DNA of 64,000 nt from Paguma larvata (GCA_030068075.1 CM057843.1:35683332-35747331), one strand, 5' to 3'. Counted from the stretch's first letter, positions 47,310 to 59,062 are shown. Translations and numbers: made by a program. The notes: a model not told the origin generated them from the sequence alone.

Positions 47310-47331
47310 ACCCCGCCCCCCCCACCCCCCG
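47310..47331 (-). repeat. C-rich tract (quadruplex potential on the opposite strand)
   Basis: Runs of C4, C8 and C6 broken by single G and A. The minus strand can form a G-quadruplex and the plus strand an i-motif. Confidence 0.75.
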
Positions 47332-48109
47332 CCAGCCGAGGACAGGAGCCCTGTCCCCAACATCACACCACCTCTGTGAGGGCTGAATCCTTCCAGAGAG
47401 TTCTGGGCCGCCGAGTGCCGGCACTACTCGTATGTCCCAGGCAGGGAGAGGGTCGTGAAACGCAACGGAGCCTTCCTGAAATTCAAGCCATAGGCGTAGG
47501 TCATTAGCAATCAGCGGGCCAGGACCCGCTGGTGTGGCGCGCAGCTGAGGGCAGACCGGTGCCGGGGCATCGTGCTGGCGTCACTCTTGGAAATATCTGA
47601 GACTCAGCTTTGCTGATGGAGAGATACTGACCCACTTTTTATGCTTCGTTTCCTTGACTTCCTGGTGAGTAACCTTCCTGTTTTTCTGGGCTCTGAGTCT
47701 AGCTTTTTATAAAGGTCAGAGTTCCAAACTCAAAAAACACAAGGGGGCAGGTCAGAGGGCTCGAGGCCAGAATTGCATTTCTCTCCAGAGGCTGGTTAGA
47801 GGCCACGCGTGTCATGCTGCTCGCTCTGCTCCCTCCGGGCAGTGAGCTTTGCACTGCAGCTCTGGTAGCCCAAGGCCAAGTGCAGCAGGGGGGCCGAGCC
47901 TCTGCCGTCCGGCTTACAGACTTCTGTGCTCAGAGCACCCGCATGAGCTAGGTTCCAGCTTTTTCTTGAAACATCTTTCAGCTTCCTTGGACTTTCCTGG
48001 AATTACATGAGTTCGTTTTGCTAAGAGTTGCAGGAGACCAGGCAGAAAGCCACTCGATGGTAGTGTCAAGAAGACGCTGAGAATTTTATGACAACCATTG
48101 TGCTGTATT

Positions 48110-48336
48110 TAAAAAAAATTTTTTTTTAAATGTTTATTAGAGAGAGGGAAGAGAGACAGAGCACGGGCCAGGGGTAGGGACAGAGAGAGAGGGAGACACA
48201 GAATTGGAAGCAGGCTCCAGGCTCTGAGCTGTCAGCACAGAGCCCGCCCTACGTGGGGCTCGAACTCATGAACTGCGAATTCATGACCTGAGCCGAAGTC
48301 AGACCCTCAACCAACTGAGCCATCCAGGCGCCCCTG
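48110..48336 (-). mobile_element. CanSINE, feliform type, antisense
   Basis: A/T-rich start, GAAGCAGGCTCCAGGCTCTG, GAATTCATGACCTGAGCCGA, and the head. Target duplications lie at 48098-48109 and 48337-48348 (11 of 12). It is the partner of an inverted pair with 49006-49223. Confidence 0.96.
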
Positions 48337-48348
48337 TTGTGTTGTATT

Positions 48349-48995
48349 GTAAATGGAATATCCAGATCTGATTTCAGACGGCAGTTATCATGTAACCGTG
48401 TTCTGTGGAGGTCTGTCAGTGTGAAGCTTGCAATATTTCCCCAGGATCCAGCTGTCGGGAGGCAACATGCCAGAGCAGAAGGGCCGTGTCCACATTTGAG
48501 CGGTTCTAAGTGACAGCCAGCATGCCCAAACAGGGTGCCACCTGGCACCAGGTGCAATTTGGGGAACTTCCTCTAACGCCCACCCCACTCTCTCCCTCTC
48601 CACCCACCCCCGCCATGGTGCGACTGCTTCCTGGCAGCCTGCGGACTTCCTTCTTTGTACACGTCTCCCCGTGTACTTGCCGTCCTGACTTGCTTTCCAT
48701 CATCCGAGTCCTTTTTCCTTCCACCCGCTCTTTCAGAGATATGAGATACTTTGCCACCCTCTGGTAACAGTATGATTCAGCTGAAATGTTTAATTTAAAG
48801 TTCAGTGGTGAATCATGACAGGGTGAAAGCATGGTGACTAATCCTTTCAGGAATAGGCAGGACTCGGTGGTATCAGGCACGTCTCGTCCCCAGGGTGATT
48901 CTTTCCGTGTCCACCTCTGTTTTCTGGAAAGAGTTAACTAAGTGTGGTTTTCAAATCCTCTTCCAGAAACCAAAAGCCATCCAGTCTGATGGAGG
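48349..48995. other. Spacer between two inverted SINEs, nothing recognised
   Basis: About 650 bp without a nameable element. Would be the loop if the two SINEs pair in RNA. Confidence 0.5.
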
Positions 48996-49005
48996 AAAAA
49001 ATCCA

Positions 49006-49223
49006 GGGGCGCCTGGGTGGCTTAGTCGGTTGGGCGGCCGACTTCGGCTCAGGTCATGATCTCACGGTCTGGCGGTTCGAGCCCCGCGTTGGGCTCTGTG
49101 CTGATGGCTCGGAGCCTGGAGCCTGCTTCGGATTCTGCGTCTGCCTCTCTCTCTGCCCTTCCTCTGCTCATGCTCTGTCTCTCAAAAATAAATAAACGTT
49201 AAAAAAAAAAAAAAAGAATCCTT
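49006..49223 (+). mobile_element. CanSINE, sense
   Basis: Head GGGGCGCCTGGGTGGCTTAG, ATGATCTCACGGTCTGGCGG, GGAGCCTGCTTCGGATTCTG, AAATAAATAAACGTT and a clean A-tail of about 15. Exact target duplication AAAAAATCCA at 48996-49005 and 49224-49233. It looks among the youngest copies here. Confidence 0.97.
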
Positions 49224-50074
49224 AAAAAATCCAAACAAGTGAGCATGCACAGCTCTCCCGCCGCATTGGTGTTTATCCGATTACATAGGGAAAAAAATTG
49301 TAAATGTATCGCTGATTCTAGAATTCTGGCCAACAGAATGATCAGTGAGGAAAGCTTTTAGGAGTGAAAGAAATCCCGGGATGGTTGGAAACGACTGGAT
49401 TCTGGAATGCATTGTTGCCCTCGAGCACTTTATCTGCCTGAAAGACAAAACAAGCCGGAACCTTGACCGCAGGGTTCATGGAAGGTGTATCTGTGGGTCT
49501 TTAACCTGTTCCACGTGTGTCTTCAAATAAAGTGCACAGAGTTCCCGATTCCCAAACAGAAGTTATGTATCTGTTCACTTGCTCCATAATAAGGTTCCAG
49601 CAATGAATAGAACAAACAGTGCCCCCGGTCTGTGGGGCTTACCTCGGTGCCGTTGGGCCCTACTTCAGGACTTTCTGGGAATGAAGCAGGAAGCTTGTTG
49701 AGAAATAAGCATATTAGACCCCCCCAGGACCTCCTCTCGCTCTTGAGAAGACCCAGGATTCCTGTTCCTTCCCCCCCACTTCCGGGTCCCCACTCCCTGT
49801 GATGAGGCTCAGGGCCAGCGTTCGAGAGAGGATCCGCCTTCCCCTGGAGGTGGTCCAGAGGCTGGCCTAGCCCTCTCTCAGCAGACTTTCTGCAGTGGGT
49901 CACAGTAAATGTTCTCAGCTTTGCAGGCCTCGGGGTTTCTGTCTCCAGCACTCCCCTCTGCCTTCGTGCCATGAAAGCTGTCAACAAATGGCCATGGTTG
50001 TGCTCTATTAACACGCTCTCTGTACAAACAGGCGACAGACCAGACCGGCCCCCTGCGCCAGTGTGCCAACCCCT

Positions 50075-50245
50075 GGCTTAGCCCACGGACTCTGGGTTAG
50101 AATCAAATCCTGCTTCTGCCCCTTCTTAACTGTGTGACTTCCCTGGGCGTGTCCTTCACGGTAAATGAGAATAATAATAGTATTTACTTACTGGTACTGT
50201 TTTAAAGATCAGATTAGGTCGTCATTAGAAAAGTCCGAAAAGCTT
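50075..50245 (+). mobile_element. MIR fragment, sense
   Basis: CTCTGGGTTAGAATCAAATC, CTTCTTAACTGTGTGACTTC, ATGAGAATAATAATAGTATT. Confidence 0.78.
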
Positions 50246-50310
50246 ACTTTTTATACAAATGTTTTATCATCCTCAACATGTTTCATTGCAGAAAGTGGGT
50301 CAGGAAGGGT

Positions 50311-50337
50311 GCTTGCTTTTTTTTTTTTTTTTTTTTA
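50311..50337. repeat. T-run followed by an A-rich stretch
   Basis: About 24 T, followed within 30 bp by an A-rich stretch at 50357-50376. Confidence 0.85.
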
Positions 50338-50376
50338 ACTTCGGGACCTTCCCTAAAAACAAAACCAAAAAAAAAC

Positions 50377-51320
50377 TTTTTGATGTTAAAATTATGTTCG
50401 AAATGGTTGGCAAGTTCTGTGTCCTGTGCTCCAGCCATGTTCTGAAATAGGGACCTGTTGATGCGAACTTTATCGCCATTCATAACAGTGATTTTACATC
50501 TTCATTTACATTCGATGGATCTCCGCAGCATGATGTGTGTGTAAATAAGGAACTTTGTGTAACCGGCTGTAGGTCAGGGGATCTCTGGAAGAAACGGGGT
50601 TTGAAGGGGATTGTCGGAGGAGTAAATGGAGCCTCGCGCTGGGGGGTCCGTGCGCACGGACAGTACGATAGTTTGGTGTCGGGTCCTGAGCAAAGACTCA
50701 AAAGCGAGCGCATCTGAAAGATGTTTGGCGTGAACCACGCCTCGGATGAACACACGTCTCCTCCTAAGCACGGCTGCAGCTAACGGTTCATCCAGGTAAC
50801 GACGGAAACGGCACAGTTGGTTTATTCGTGATTGCGTTCGCATGGAAAGTCCAGCACTTCTGTCGCCGTCATGCTGCTATTTTGATCTTTCACGAAATCT
50901 GGGATTTGAATCATTCGCGTCTTGAGCCACGCCTCGAGAGTTAGGCACAGCATTTCAACCTCCCTGGTAGAGGAGGAGTATCTTCTGACCACATCTTTTC
51001 GTGTTAAAACCTTTCCCGGGCAGCCTTCTTGTCATTTGTCCGTCTCCGTGGTCGTTAATGAGCTTCAGCTTTTTCGTGTTGTGTTTACTTAGTCTAGTTG
51101 ACTCTTCTGGGCCACATGTACGTCCAGAGTTGGGGTTGCTCTAGAATCAAGAACAAGGGAGAACGTTGTGCGGAGGAGAGAAGGAGAGGCACATTGTGCG
51201 ACCACCCTCCGGTCCTTCCTCTGGAGCGAGCCACTTGCTGCCAGTGTCTTATCCCCCAACTCCACGTCCCCTTCTCCTCTGACTCAGAGCCTTCCTGCCA
51301 GGGCTTGGCCCCTCACCCTT
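50377..51320. other. Intronic span, no gene recognised
   Basis: No exon or repeat could be named. CpG dinucleotides are somewhat more frequent in 50600-50960 than nearby, without reaching an obvious island. Confidence 0.5.
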
Positions 51321-51336
51321 CCGGCAGCTTCTTTCT

Positions 51337-51561
51337 TTTTTTTTTTTAATTTTTTTTAACGTTTATTTATTTTGGAGACATAGAGACAGAGCGTGAGCAG
51401 GGGAAGGGCAGAGAGAAAGGGAGACACAGAATCCGAAGCAGGCTCCAGGCTCTGAGCCGTCAGCACAGAGCCCAACGCGGGGCTCAAACTCACAGACCGT
51501 GAGATCATGACCTTGAGCCGAAGTCGGCCACTTAACCGACTGAGCCACCCAGGCACTCCCC
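51337..51561 (-). mobile_element. CanSINE, feliform type, antisense
   Basis: T-rich start, TAACGTTTATTTATTTTGGA, CCGAAGCAGGCTCCAGGCTC, and a near-consensus head. Target duplications lie at 51321-51336 and 51562-51577 (15 of 16). A long minus-strand frame here is antisense to no gene and follows the SINE. Confidence 0.97.
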
Positions 51562-51577
51562 CCGGCAGTTTCTTTCT

Positions 51578-52590
51578 AACCAAGACCTTCTTCCCTAGTC
51601 TTTCAGAACGGAACAGTAGGGCCGACGGCCCGAGCCCTGGCCCCGGCTCCCTCGGGCCCACTGCACCTGACCACTTCCCGCCCCATTCCGATCCTGTTTC
51701 AGTATTTAACAAAATAAAACCTGAATTCGCCCATTTTGCTCCAGTATCACAGCCGCTACCTCTAATTTGTATTTTGAGCACTTGAGGCTCCAAATAGACT
51801 TTAAATGAACTCCTTTCCATCAGTGGGGTCGCTTGTCTCTCCCGCAGCTGTTTACAATTCTTCGAGATTCTGCTGTAAAAAAAAGTTCCGGCAGCTTTCC
51901 TTAAAGGAGACCGTACCATTCCTCTCCCGGCCCGACTGTCGAGGCGTTTTGTCGTCTTCACTGTTTTGTTCTAGACAATTAAAATAGGACAAAATGAGAA
52001 GCTGAAAGCACTTGAGTCCTTTTCTGCAGTTGCCATCCGCTGCTGTTTTCTACTCCAAGGAAAGTTCAACTCCGACGTTAAAAACCAAAAGTTAAAAAGC
52101 GAAACAGACACGTCCGCAGCAGGATTAAGATGGTTCAGAGGCAGTGCGCTTCGGGCTTTGTGTGCCGTGGGGTGTTTCCGTTGTCAGAAAGTAATGGAAA
52201 GCTGCATCCCCTGAGAGTGCTAACAGATGAATCTCTCCGGAGTGTGATTCGATGAATGGATTACTGAATTATTGAATGTATTGAACGTATCGAAATTGCA
52301 GTGTCGCTTGAAATGTGTGTGCGTCCTTTCTAGAGAAATACTTGCAGAGTTTTCTGAAGAGAAAGTTAGGACCAAGCGTGAAGTACGGCCGCTGCTCTTG
52401 GGGCAAGACCTTGACTACCAGCTACCATCCCGCCCCTTCCTGGGAGCAGCAGGGATGATGCTGATGGGGGCAGAGATGAAAACAGCAGTGAGCCCAGTGC
52501 GTGACCGCTAAGCTCCAGGCGGTTTCTGTGCTGAGCCCTCAGACCACTTGCCTTTGAGAGAGGGGTGAGCCCCAGCCCAGGAGTTATGCT
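51578..52590. other. Intronic span, no gene recognised
   Basis: Nothing nameable on either strand. Confidence 0.5.
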
Positions 52591-52594
52591 GTTG

Positions 52595-52900
52595 GGGTTC
52601 GAATCCTGGCTTGTCTCCATCCCAGTCGCATGAACTTGGGCCAGTCACTCCGCGTTTCAGCATGGTATTCTAGAAGGAGGATACAGTTTGGAATAGTTGG
52701 TCATGGTTTCACATGCTCGCTCTACTGCTTCCTAATAGTAACCTTGAATAAGATGCTTGAATTCTCTGATCTGTAATTTCCTTTTCCGTGAAATGGGGGC
52801 GGTGATAGTACCTACTGCATAGCTTTGCATCGAGACCAGTTCAGCTCCTTCGTGTGTAAGTCGCTTAGCCTAGCACCTGGCTCAATAAATGTTAGCTAGA
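52595..52900 (+). mobile_element. Two adjacent MIR pieces, sense
   Basis: A first short piece at 52595-52665 (GGGTTCGAATCCTGGCTTGT, ATGAACTTGGGCCAGTCACT) is followed by a longer one at about 52700-52900 (TAGTAACCTTGAATAAGATG, AATGGGGGCGGTGATAGTAC, CTCAATAAATGTTAGCTAGA). Confidence 0.8.
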
Positions 52901-52929
52901 ACTTTATATATATATATTTTTTTGCTTTT

Positions 52930-53510
52930 GTTGTGGCCGATTATATAAAAGAGACTCAGATTTGGTTTTTGACTTCCATAGATGGAAAGTTATAAACTCT
53001 GGCACTACTCATATGTGCAAAGAGGTGCTGCAGAGAGGCAAGAACATTTGAGAAGTTTGGTCAGAGAGTCATTCCTGAGAACCAGTAGGTCGATTGATTG
53101 TCCCAACATTCACCACTTTCCAGAGCCCGAAATTTAACTCCAGTTCCTTTGTGATATTCTCAGCGGCAGGCTTCCCAGCCCGTCTCTGCCGCGGCTCGGT
53201 TGGCCATGGCACGTGGCACACAGGCAGCACTTCAGGGTGGTTTGAACTTGAACGCTCACCCAACTGGCAGCTTGGCCAATGCCACCATCGTCCTGACCCC
53301 TGCCCGTGGGTCCTCTGTGCTCTGCCCAGGACCTCACGTTGACACCCTCGTAATGACTCTCATTCTCCCCAATTACAAATCATCCCCTCACTCTTCATCT
53401 GTACAGCCTTTATCCTCAGGTAGTCAAGGATCACGAGACATTCTTCTACCCATTGGATAGGGTCAGCCCGTAGGAACCAAGCCCGTTCATCTCTGGTGGT
53501 TTGGATGCAT
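52930..53510. other. Intronic span, no gene recognised
   Basis: Nothing nameable. Confidence 0.5.
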
Positions 53511-53536
53511 CGTCAGCTAAATAATCACATAACTCC

Positions 53537-53744
53537 GCGGCACCTGGGCGGCTCAGTCAGTTAAGTGCCCGGCTCTTGATCTCAGCTCAGGTCATGATCT
53601 TGCAATTCATGGGGTTGGACTCTGGTGACAGTGCAGAGCCTGCTTGAGATTCTCTCTCCCCCTCTCTCTGCCCCTCCCCTCACTCACACATTCTCTCTCT
53701 CTCTCTCTCAAAATAAGTGAACCTTTTTTAAAAATTTAAAAATA
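53537..53744 (+). mobile_element. CanSINE, sense, with internal deletion
   Basis: GGCACCTGGGCGGCTCAGTC head. The CGAGCCCCGCGTCGGGCTCTGTGC block is missing or scrambled. CT-rich region and A-rich tail. AATCACATAA is repeated exactly at 53523-53532 and 53747-53756. Confidence 0.93.
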
Positions 53745-53807
53745 ACAATCACATAATCCTAAATTCCAGGGAGTAAATAGCTGCATTTTCCCATACTTTG
53801 AAAATCT

Positions 53808-54183
53808 TCTAGGGCTGTGCTGATTAATTCAGCAGCCACTGGCCATGTGTGCCTTTCCAGCACTTAAGACATGGCCGGTCTGAGGTGAGGCGTGCTCCAA
53901 GTATGGAGTACACTCCGGATTGCAAAGACTCCGAAAAAAGAAAAGAGTGTAAAATACCTCAACAATAATCTGTATATTGACTGTATGCTGAAATAATGTT
54001 TTGGGTATATTGGGTTAACTATGTAATTAACAAATCTGTTATTTTATTATATACTTTTGTATATCAGTATTAAATATATTATTGAAATCCACATTAGTTG
54101 GTTAAGTTTTTAATGAGGTTCCTAGGAAATTTAAATTTATATATGTAGCTCACATGGTATTTCTGTTAGGGCTAGTCTAGAAC
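53808..54183. mobile_element. hAT-like DNA transposon fossil
   Basis: The left part (GCAGCCACTGGCCATGTGTG) and right part (AGCTCACATGGTATTTCTGT) are diverged inverted ends of a common element with an A/T-rich middle (AAAATACCTCAACAATAATC, TTGGTTAAGTTTTTAATGAG). The subfamily is not assigned. Confidence 0.6.
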
Positions 54184-54199
54184 GTTCCTCCCAATGAAG

Positions 54200-55881
54200 A
54201 ACAGTTTGTCATGGGATGGGGACTTAAAGCAAAACCAGTGACTTTCTAATGTATTTTTCCTGTGGTTATACATCGTCTGTATCCAAAAGAAGTGGATTTC
54301 AAAACGTAGATTCTCCGAAGATGCCAGGCATGTTGCTGGGCCCAGATAAGTTTTGTTTTCTGTTTTTGGGTTTTTTGGTTTGTTTGTTTGTTTGGCATGG
54401 CCGAGTAATTAGAAGGATGTAACGAAGCTGAGATGATATATGAGTTACCTAGTAACTTAATAATACACATTTCTAATAGTAGATCCAGAAGTCAGCGAAA
54501 TCCGTGGAGCACCCCCAGTTAGTTGGGGAGCTGTACGCAGAGGGTCGGAGCTGCCCTCCGGCTCTCCCTTCTAGACGCAAAGATGCTTTGCCTCTTGGAC
54601 TTTACTAAATGCGTTACCTAAGGACTCTGAACCCGTGAGCCACATTAACTTTAACAGATATTTTGGAAGCAAGGTGACACTCACCTTCCATGGCTGAAAA
54701 GTTTTATTTGAAAGACTTGTTTGAATAGATCCTACAGAACGTCCAATGGTCAGAAACTAAAGCAGGATTAGCGATGGCATCTCTGATGTCTGCGCCTTCA
54801 CCGTTTGTGTGACCATTCAGAAGCCTATCAGGGTCTGAAGCAAAAGAAACGAAAATAAAATTGAGAAACCTGTTTCATTAGAATGGGGTTAGTGATAGGG
54901 GTCCAGAAACGACTAGAAAGAAGTATCCCCCTGGAGACGCTACAAATCGCCCTAAGATCACACATGTCTCTCCTCTTATTTATTCTGGAGAAACATTTCG
55001 AGATTATGCCTATTACTGATTAACAAATTAATATGATCCGCTTACTGCGAAAGTATTTAAATCAACATAGATCAGTCATCGTTGCCAGGTTATATGTGGA
55101 AAGAACAAGCGAGCATTTTCCTGTTTACTGTTGCTGAAATTGGATTTTCCAAAAGCCTCATTGTCTTCGAAGGCTTTATCTAATTCAGGATGTTCTTCTC
55201 TAGATGAGAAAAAAGAAAATAGTTCATTGGAGACCCTCAGATAAATTGTAGCGATTTGTTGATTCGATCGGGCCTGCTACCGTTACTATGGAAACCTGAG
55301 TATTTTCCAGTGACCTTTTGGACATGAAACAGAAAATCTATGCGCCCCGATATAGATTCTGCTTTTTTTTTTTTCTTAGTTTTGGTCCCTAAATAGCCTA
55401 ATTAATTACTTTCTGAACTGTGCATTGTTAAGGGGGAAAAGCGTATAAAATGCACATCAGTTGAAGGATATTTTAATCTTTGTAATTCAGCTCTGTCTTA
55501 GAAGCAAAATCTTAAACTGAAATAGGACAGGGTTTAGTGTTGGAAATCATTTTCACTCATTCATCAGATCATTGTCAACAGAGGTTAACACTACCACTCA
55601 ACTCAGCAGACTCCAAGGAAGCTTCCAAAAGCAACTGCAGAGAATGCTGATTAGCCTGTAAGGGAGGGTGAATGCATTTATATCGTGGCATTTGCGACAT
55701 ACTTTCAGCTTAATTTCTCTTATGGAAATGACTTTGCTGCGAAACCAGAAAGAGATTGTACATTCCAATTGTCTGTTCCACCCTAATGGATTCCTGGAAT
55801 GATCTAAAAAGCCTTGCGTTTGTAGCTCTGGGGTTGGCCTTATGGATAGATATTGCAGGTTCAATAGACAGGGCAAGTCAT
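54200..55881. other. AT-rich intronic span, mostly free of recognised repeats
   Basis: No exon recognised. It has a TTTG run at about 54376-54393. The block 55000-55480 with an RFX-like X-box is listed as a candidate regulatory element. Confidence 0.55.
55282..55295. promoter_or_regulatory. RFX-type X-box candidate
   Basis: GTTACTATGGAAAC matches the palindromic X-box (GTTRCCATGGYAAC) at 12 of 14 positions. It sits in a repeat-free block. Function is inference only. Confidence 0.35.
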
Positions 55882-56115
55882 GGGGCGCCTGGGTGGCTCA
55901 GTCAGGTTAAATGTCCGACTTTGGCTCAGGTCATGATCTCACGGTTCGTGAGTTCGAGCCCCATGCCCAGCTCTGTGCTGTCAGCTCGGAGCCTGGGGCC
56001 TGCGTCTGATTCTGTGTCTCCCTCTCTCTCTGCCCCTCTCCCACTTGCACTCTGTCTGTCTCTCTCTCTCTCTCTCTCAAAAAATGAATAAACATTTTTT
56101 AAAAATATTTTAATA
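55882..56115 (+). mobile_element. CanSINE, sense
   Basis: GGGGCGCCTGGGTGGCTCAG, GTTCGTGAGTTCGAGCCCCA, AGCTCGGAGCCTGGGGCCTG, CT repeat and ATGAATAAACATTTTTT. Possible target duplication AGGGCAAG near 55870 and GGGCAAG near 56124. Confidence 0.96.
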
Positions 56116-56551
56116 AAATGAATAGGGCAAGCCTAATATGAAATGTTAGAAGCAGCTACCCACGTGTACCCAGGCCCTGGTACCCACAGGAGATTAGCAG
56201 GTCAGGAACCCGAAGGAGGGAAGATGGAGCCAGTGTCCCTTGGCACAAACGTAGACATGGGGGCACTAACATAGAGCACGCAAGCACTGAACCAGGTCCT
56301 GAGGGTTTTAGCCTAAGCACCAACGAAGAAGTTAAAGCCCCTTAAAAGAGAAAAACCTAGAATAAGGGTGACCCCACACATAATGTTGTTTGCTCTTTTT
56401 CCCAAGGACCAAGTCCTACAAAGAATTAGAATTGGGGGTCTAGAGAGGTCAGTCCCAAGGATTCTGAACTCCCTGGGTAACCCTGGGAAAGAAAGCGGTG
56501 ACCACTCTGGTGCTCCAGGTCCCCGCGGCTCCATGGATGGCACATGGACCT

Positions 56552-56665
56552 GGCAGCAACAGCAGCATCTGGGGGCTCATTAAAAACACAGAGTCTCAGA
56601 CCCCATCCTAGACCCCATCCCGAGTCAGAATCTGCATTTTCACAAGACCGCCAGGTCGATCCTAT
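56552..56665. mobile_element. MER5A-like MITE fossil
   Basis: ACAGCAGCATCTGGGGGCTC, ATTAAAAACACAGAGTCTCA, GTCAGAATCTGCATTTTCAC. Confidence 0.6.
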
Positions 56666-58189
56666 CCCCTTGAAAATTCAAAAAATGCCATCGGAGAGGG
56701 TGGGACCGTCGGAGAGGAGTAAGGAGTGAACAAGCTTACGTTCTCCATTGGCGTGGAGGGGACGAGGCCAGACACCATTCTACCCAGCATCCTGATTAAA
56801 CGGGACAGGTGTCACACCCACCCACCTGCTTTTGTCTGGCCCGTGAGCTAAGAATAGTCTTAATATTTTAAATGATTTTTTAAGCTTAATATTCGCAACA
56901 CTTGACAATTAGGTGGAATTCCTGTTTCAGCGTCTGCAGAGTCTATCAGCACAACCGCGCCCATCTCCCCTGTTGGCAATGGCTGCCTTCACGCTGCAAG
57001 AGCAGACTGAGTCCCTGCAGTAGACACCGAGTGGCCTACAGAGCCCAAACTCCGTGCTGCCTGGTCCTTTACAGAAATGTCCGTAATGCAATAACAGAAT
57101 ATCACAAGCGGGAGAGATGTTTAAAACTGTCTTTTTTGATGAGAAAACAAAAGCACAGAAGGGACTTTACGGAGCTCACCCAGAGCTCCTGGCTCTTCTC
57201 CGTCACCCTCCCCGTGACACCCCGCTCCCACCCCCCCTCACACACATGTCATGCTCTTGCACGCACCTTAGAACTCGCGTTCCCCTGGAAAGACCCTCCT
57301 CCCCCTCCTCTCCCCTCCCGTCTCAAGCTTTCCAAGGCCTACCCTCATTTACATAATTCTCAAGCCTTTTAAACTGATCTGAGGTTTCCTTGTGCTGGAC
57401 ACACCTGTAAGATTGGTCACCTTCAGGCCTCCAGAGTGAGAGCCTCAAGCCCCGCTCCGAATGCTTCAGAATCTAAACACCAGGCGCCATTCGGCTTTCC
57501 TTGACAGCCCAGGGGCGTCTGAGCCCGTGTGCCCGGGAAGCTGAAGGAGGCAGGGCCGCAGCTCAGGACCTCCAGGAACTGAGTGTCTGTCGTGGTCATT
57601 ACTGACAACCAGGTGGTAGGCATTTCGGCAGCTCTCAGTCAGTCACCATCTTCGCTTCGCCTAGAGGTGTTTTGCTTCCTTGTCTCCCATCTGACACCCA
57701 GGTGTGAGGCCCAGCATGCGTCCCCTCAGAGTGACCTTGAACGTGTGGAGGAAGAGGGTCTGTGGGAGTCTGGCTGATCCACTTCCTGAGCCTTTCTTGG
57801 ATTTTTTTTTTTCCCCCGAAAAAGGGTTTGGGTTCATTTGCCACGTTCCAAGCATGAAATGGCTCAGGGGTCTGTCTAGGTCCGGTTGAGTCTAAGAGCA
57901 ACTGCCTAGTGGTGGCCCAGCCACAGTATCGAAGTGTGTTTGCTGGAGGATTTTTGGTCTCCCTGCAGAAGGTGACCTATTACAGATGGAATCTGGAGGT
58001 AGGACCCTTCCGAAGGCCTGTTTTTCAAGGCATCTCGGCCAATGCAGAGTCCTCTCTCTGTACCTCCAGGTATTCAAGCAAAGATCGGGCAGCTCTTTCA
58101 GAAAGGTGCCGGAGAAATAGAAATAAATGCCCGATTAAATTTCCTCCGAGGTTCTTGGAAACACCACCGACATTTCAATAAGAATGTTT

Positions 58190-58345
58190 TTGTTGCTATT
58201 GTTAGTTGCCTTTAATCTTGATGCGGATTAAGATCTCTAGCCTAAAATAGAGCTTTCGGGATTGGAATAAAATGGCCTATTTTGAGAACAATTATAAATA
58301 GATTTGTGATTACAGATTTCAAGTACCCGTGATTATAAGATGGAA
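58190..58345. promoter_or_regulatory. Candidate regulatory block (MEF2-like and bicoid-type sites)
   Basis: AT-rich, repeat-free. TTATAAATAG at 58292-58301 fits the MEF2 consensus YTAWWWWTAR. Two opposed TAATC/GGATTA cores occur near 58210-58232. Inference from motifs alone. Confidence 0.28.
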
Positions 58346-59044
58346 CAGAAGCTAATCCATACCTGCTCAAAGAGATGTAAAATTCATATTTGACCAGCTT
58401 CCTGTTTCCATAGACAAAGCCTTCAGGCACAAAGTACAATCTGTTTGTCTTTGACCTCCTCTCCGTTCTGGGATGCGGTGACCCTTTCAGGCTGTGGAAT
58501 TTGGGTTCCGAAAACCAACCTCTTTCTCAAATTTTCTCCCGGAAGCAACTCACACTCCGTAGGAATTTGTAGGATTCATCTCACGACTCCTCGTATGAAG
58601 TTTTCCATTAAAATGGTTCCGATTTAATTTTCTCACCTGAGTAACTTGAGAAAGTAAAGTTATCCAGTCATGGTGGGTTTTTCTAAAGACAGAAATTGAA
58701 AGGTGAAAAGAAGTACCTAAACCTGGTTACCTGGCATTCAGTCAACCAGAACGTGGTTAACCAGCTGCCCAGCCTGTTTCACCAGTAATCTTGGGCTCTT
58801 CAAGATAATCAAAGAGTCTTCTGAATTATCAAGGAAAAAAAAAAAATTAGGTTTCTTACTGATAGTTTTATTGGTAAGTGGGTTTTGGTTTTATGCTGAT
58901 TTAATGAAGAGTGCACAACTCTTGTATTAAATTAGCGGGTACCTGGCCAGGTGCTACCTCAAACACTTAACAAACCAGATACCCCATTACGCCATCACCT
59001 GGATCAGCCAAAAGCAGAAGAGGCGTCCATGACTATAGTGGAGA

Positions 59045-59062
59045 TGACTCATGTGATGTCAT
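59045..59062. promoter_or_regulatory. AP-1 site with adjacent CRE-like half-site
   Basis: TGACTCA is followed within 5 bp by TGATGTCA. AP-1/ATF pairs of this kind are typical of PKC-responsive (TPA-response) elements, but isolated matches are common by chance. Confidence 0.28.

Larger units (their letters stand above)
45607..48097. other. Start of intron 8: no gene recognised
   Basis: Contains the CA repeat at 46408-46439, AT-rich tract at 47104-47159 and C-rich tract at 47310-47331. The rest shows no repeat or exon that I can name. Short frames around 45846-46349 are compositional. Confidence 0.6.

Noticed and set aside
50020..50070. Short hAT-like end (CCAACCCCTGG)
   Set aside because: Too short and diverged to separate from chance.
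51356..51961. 201-codon minus-strand open frame
   Set aside because: Its C-terminal part is translated CanSINE and the rest is unique intron. No gene evidence.
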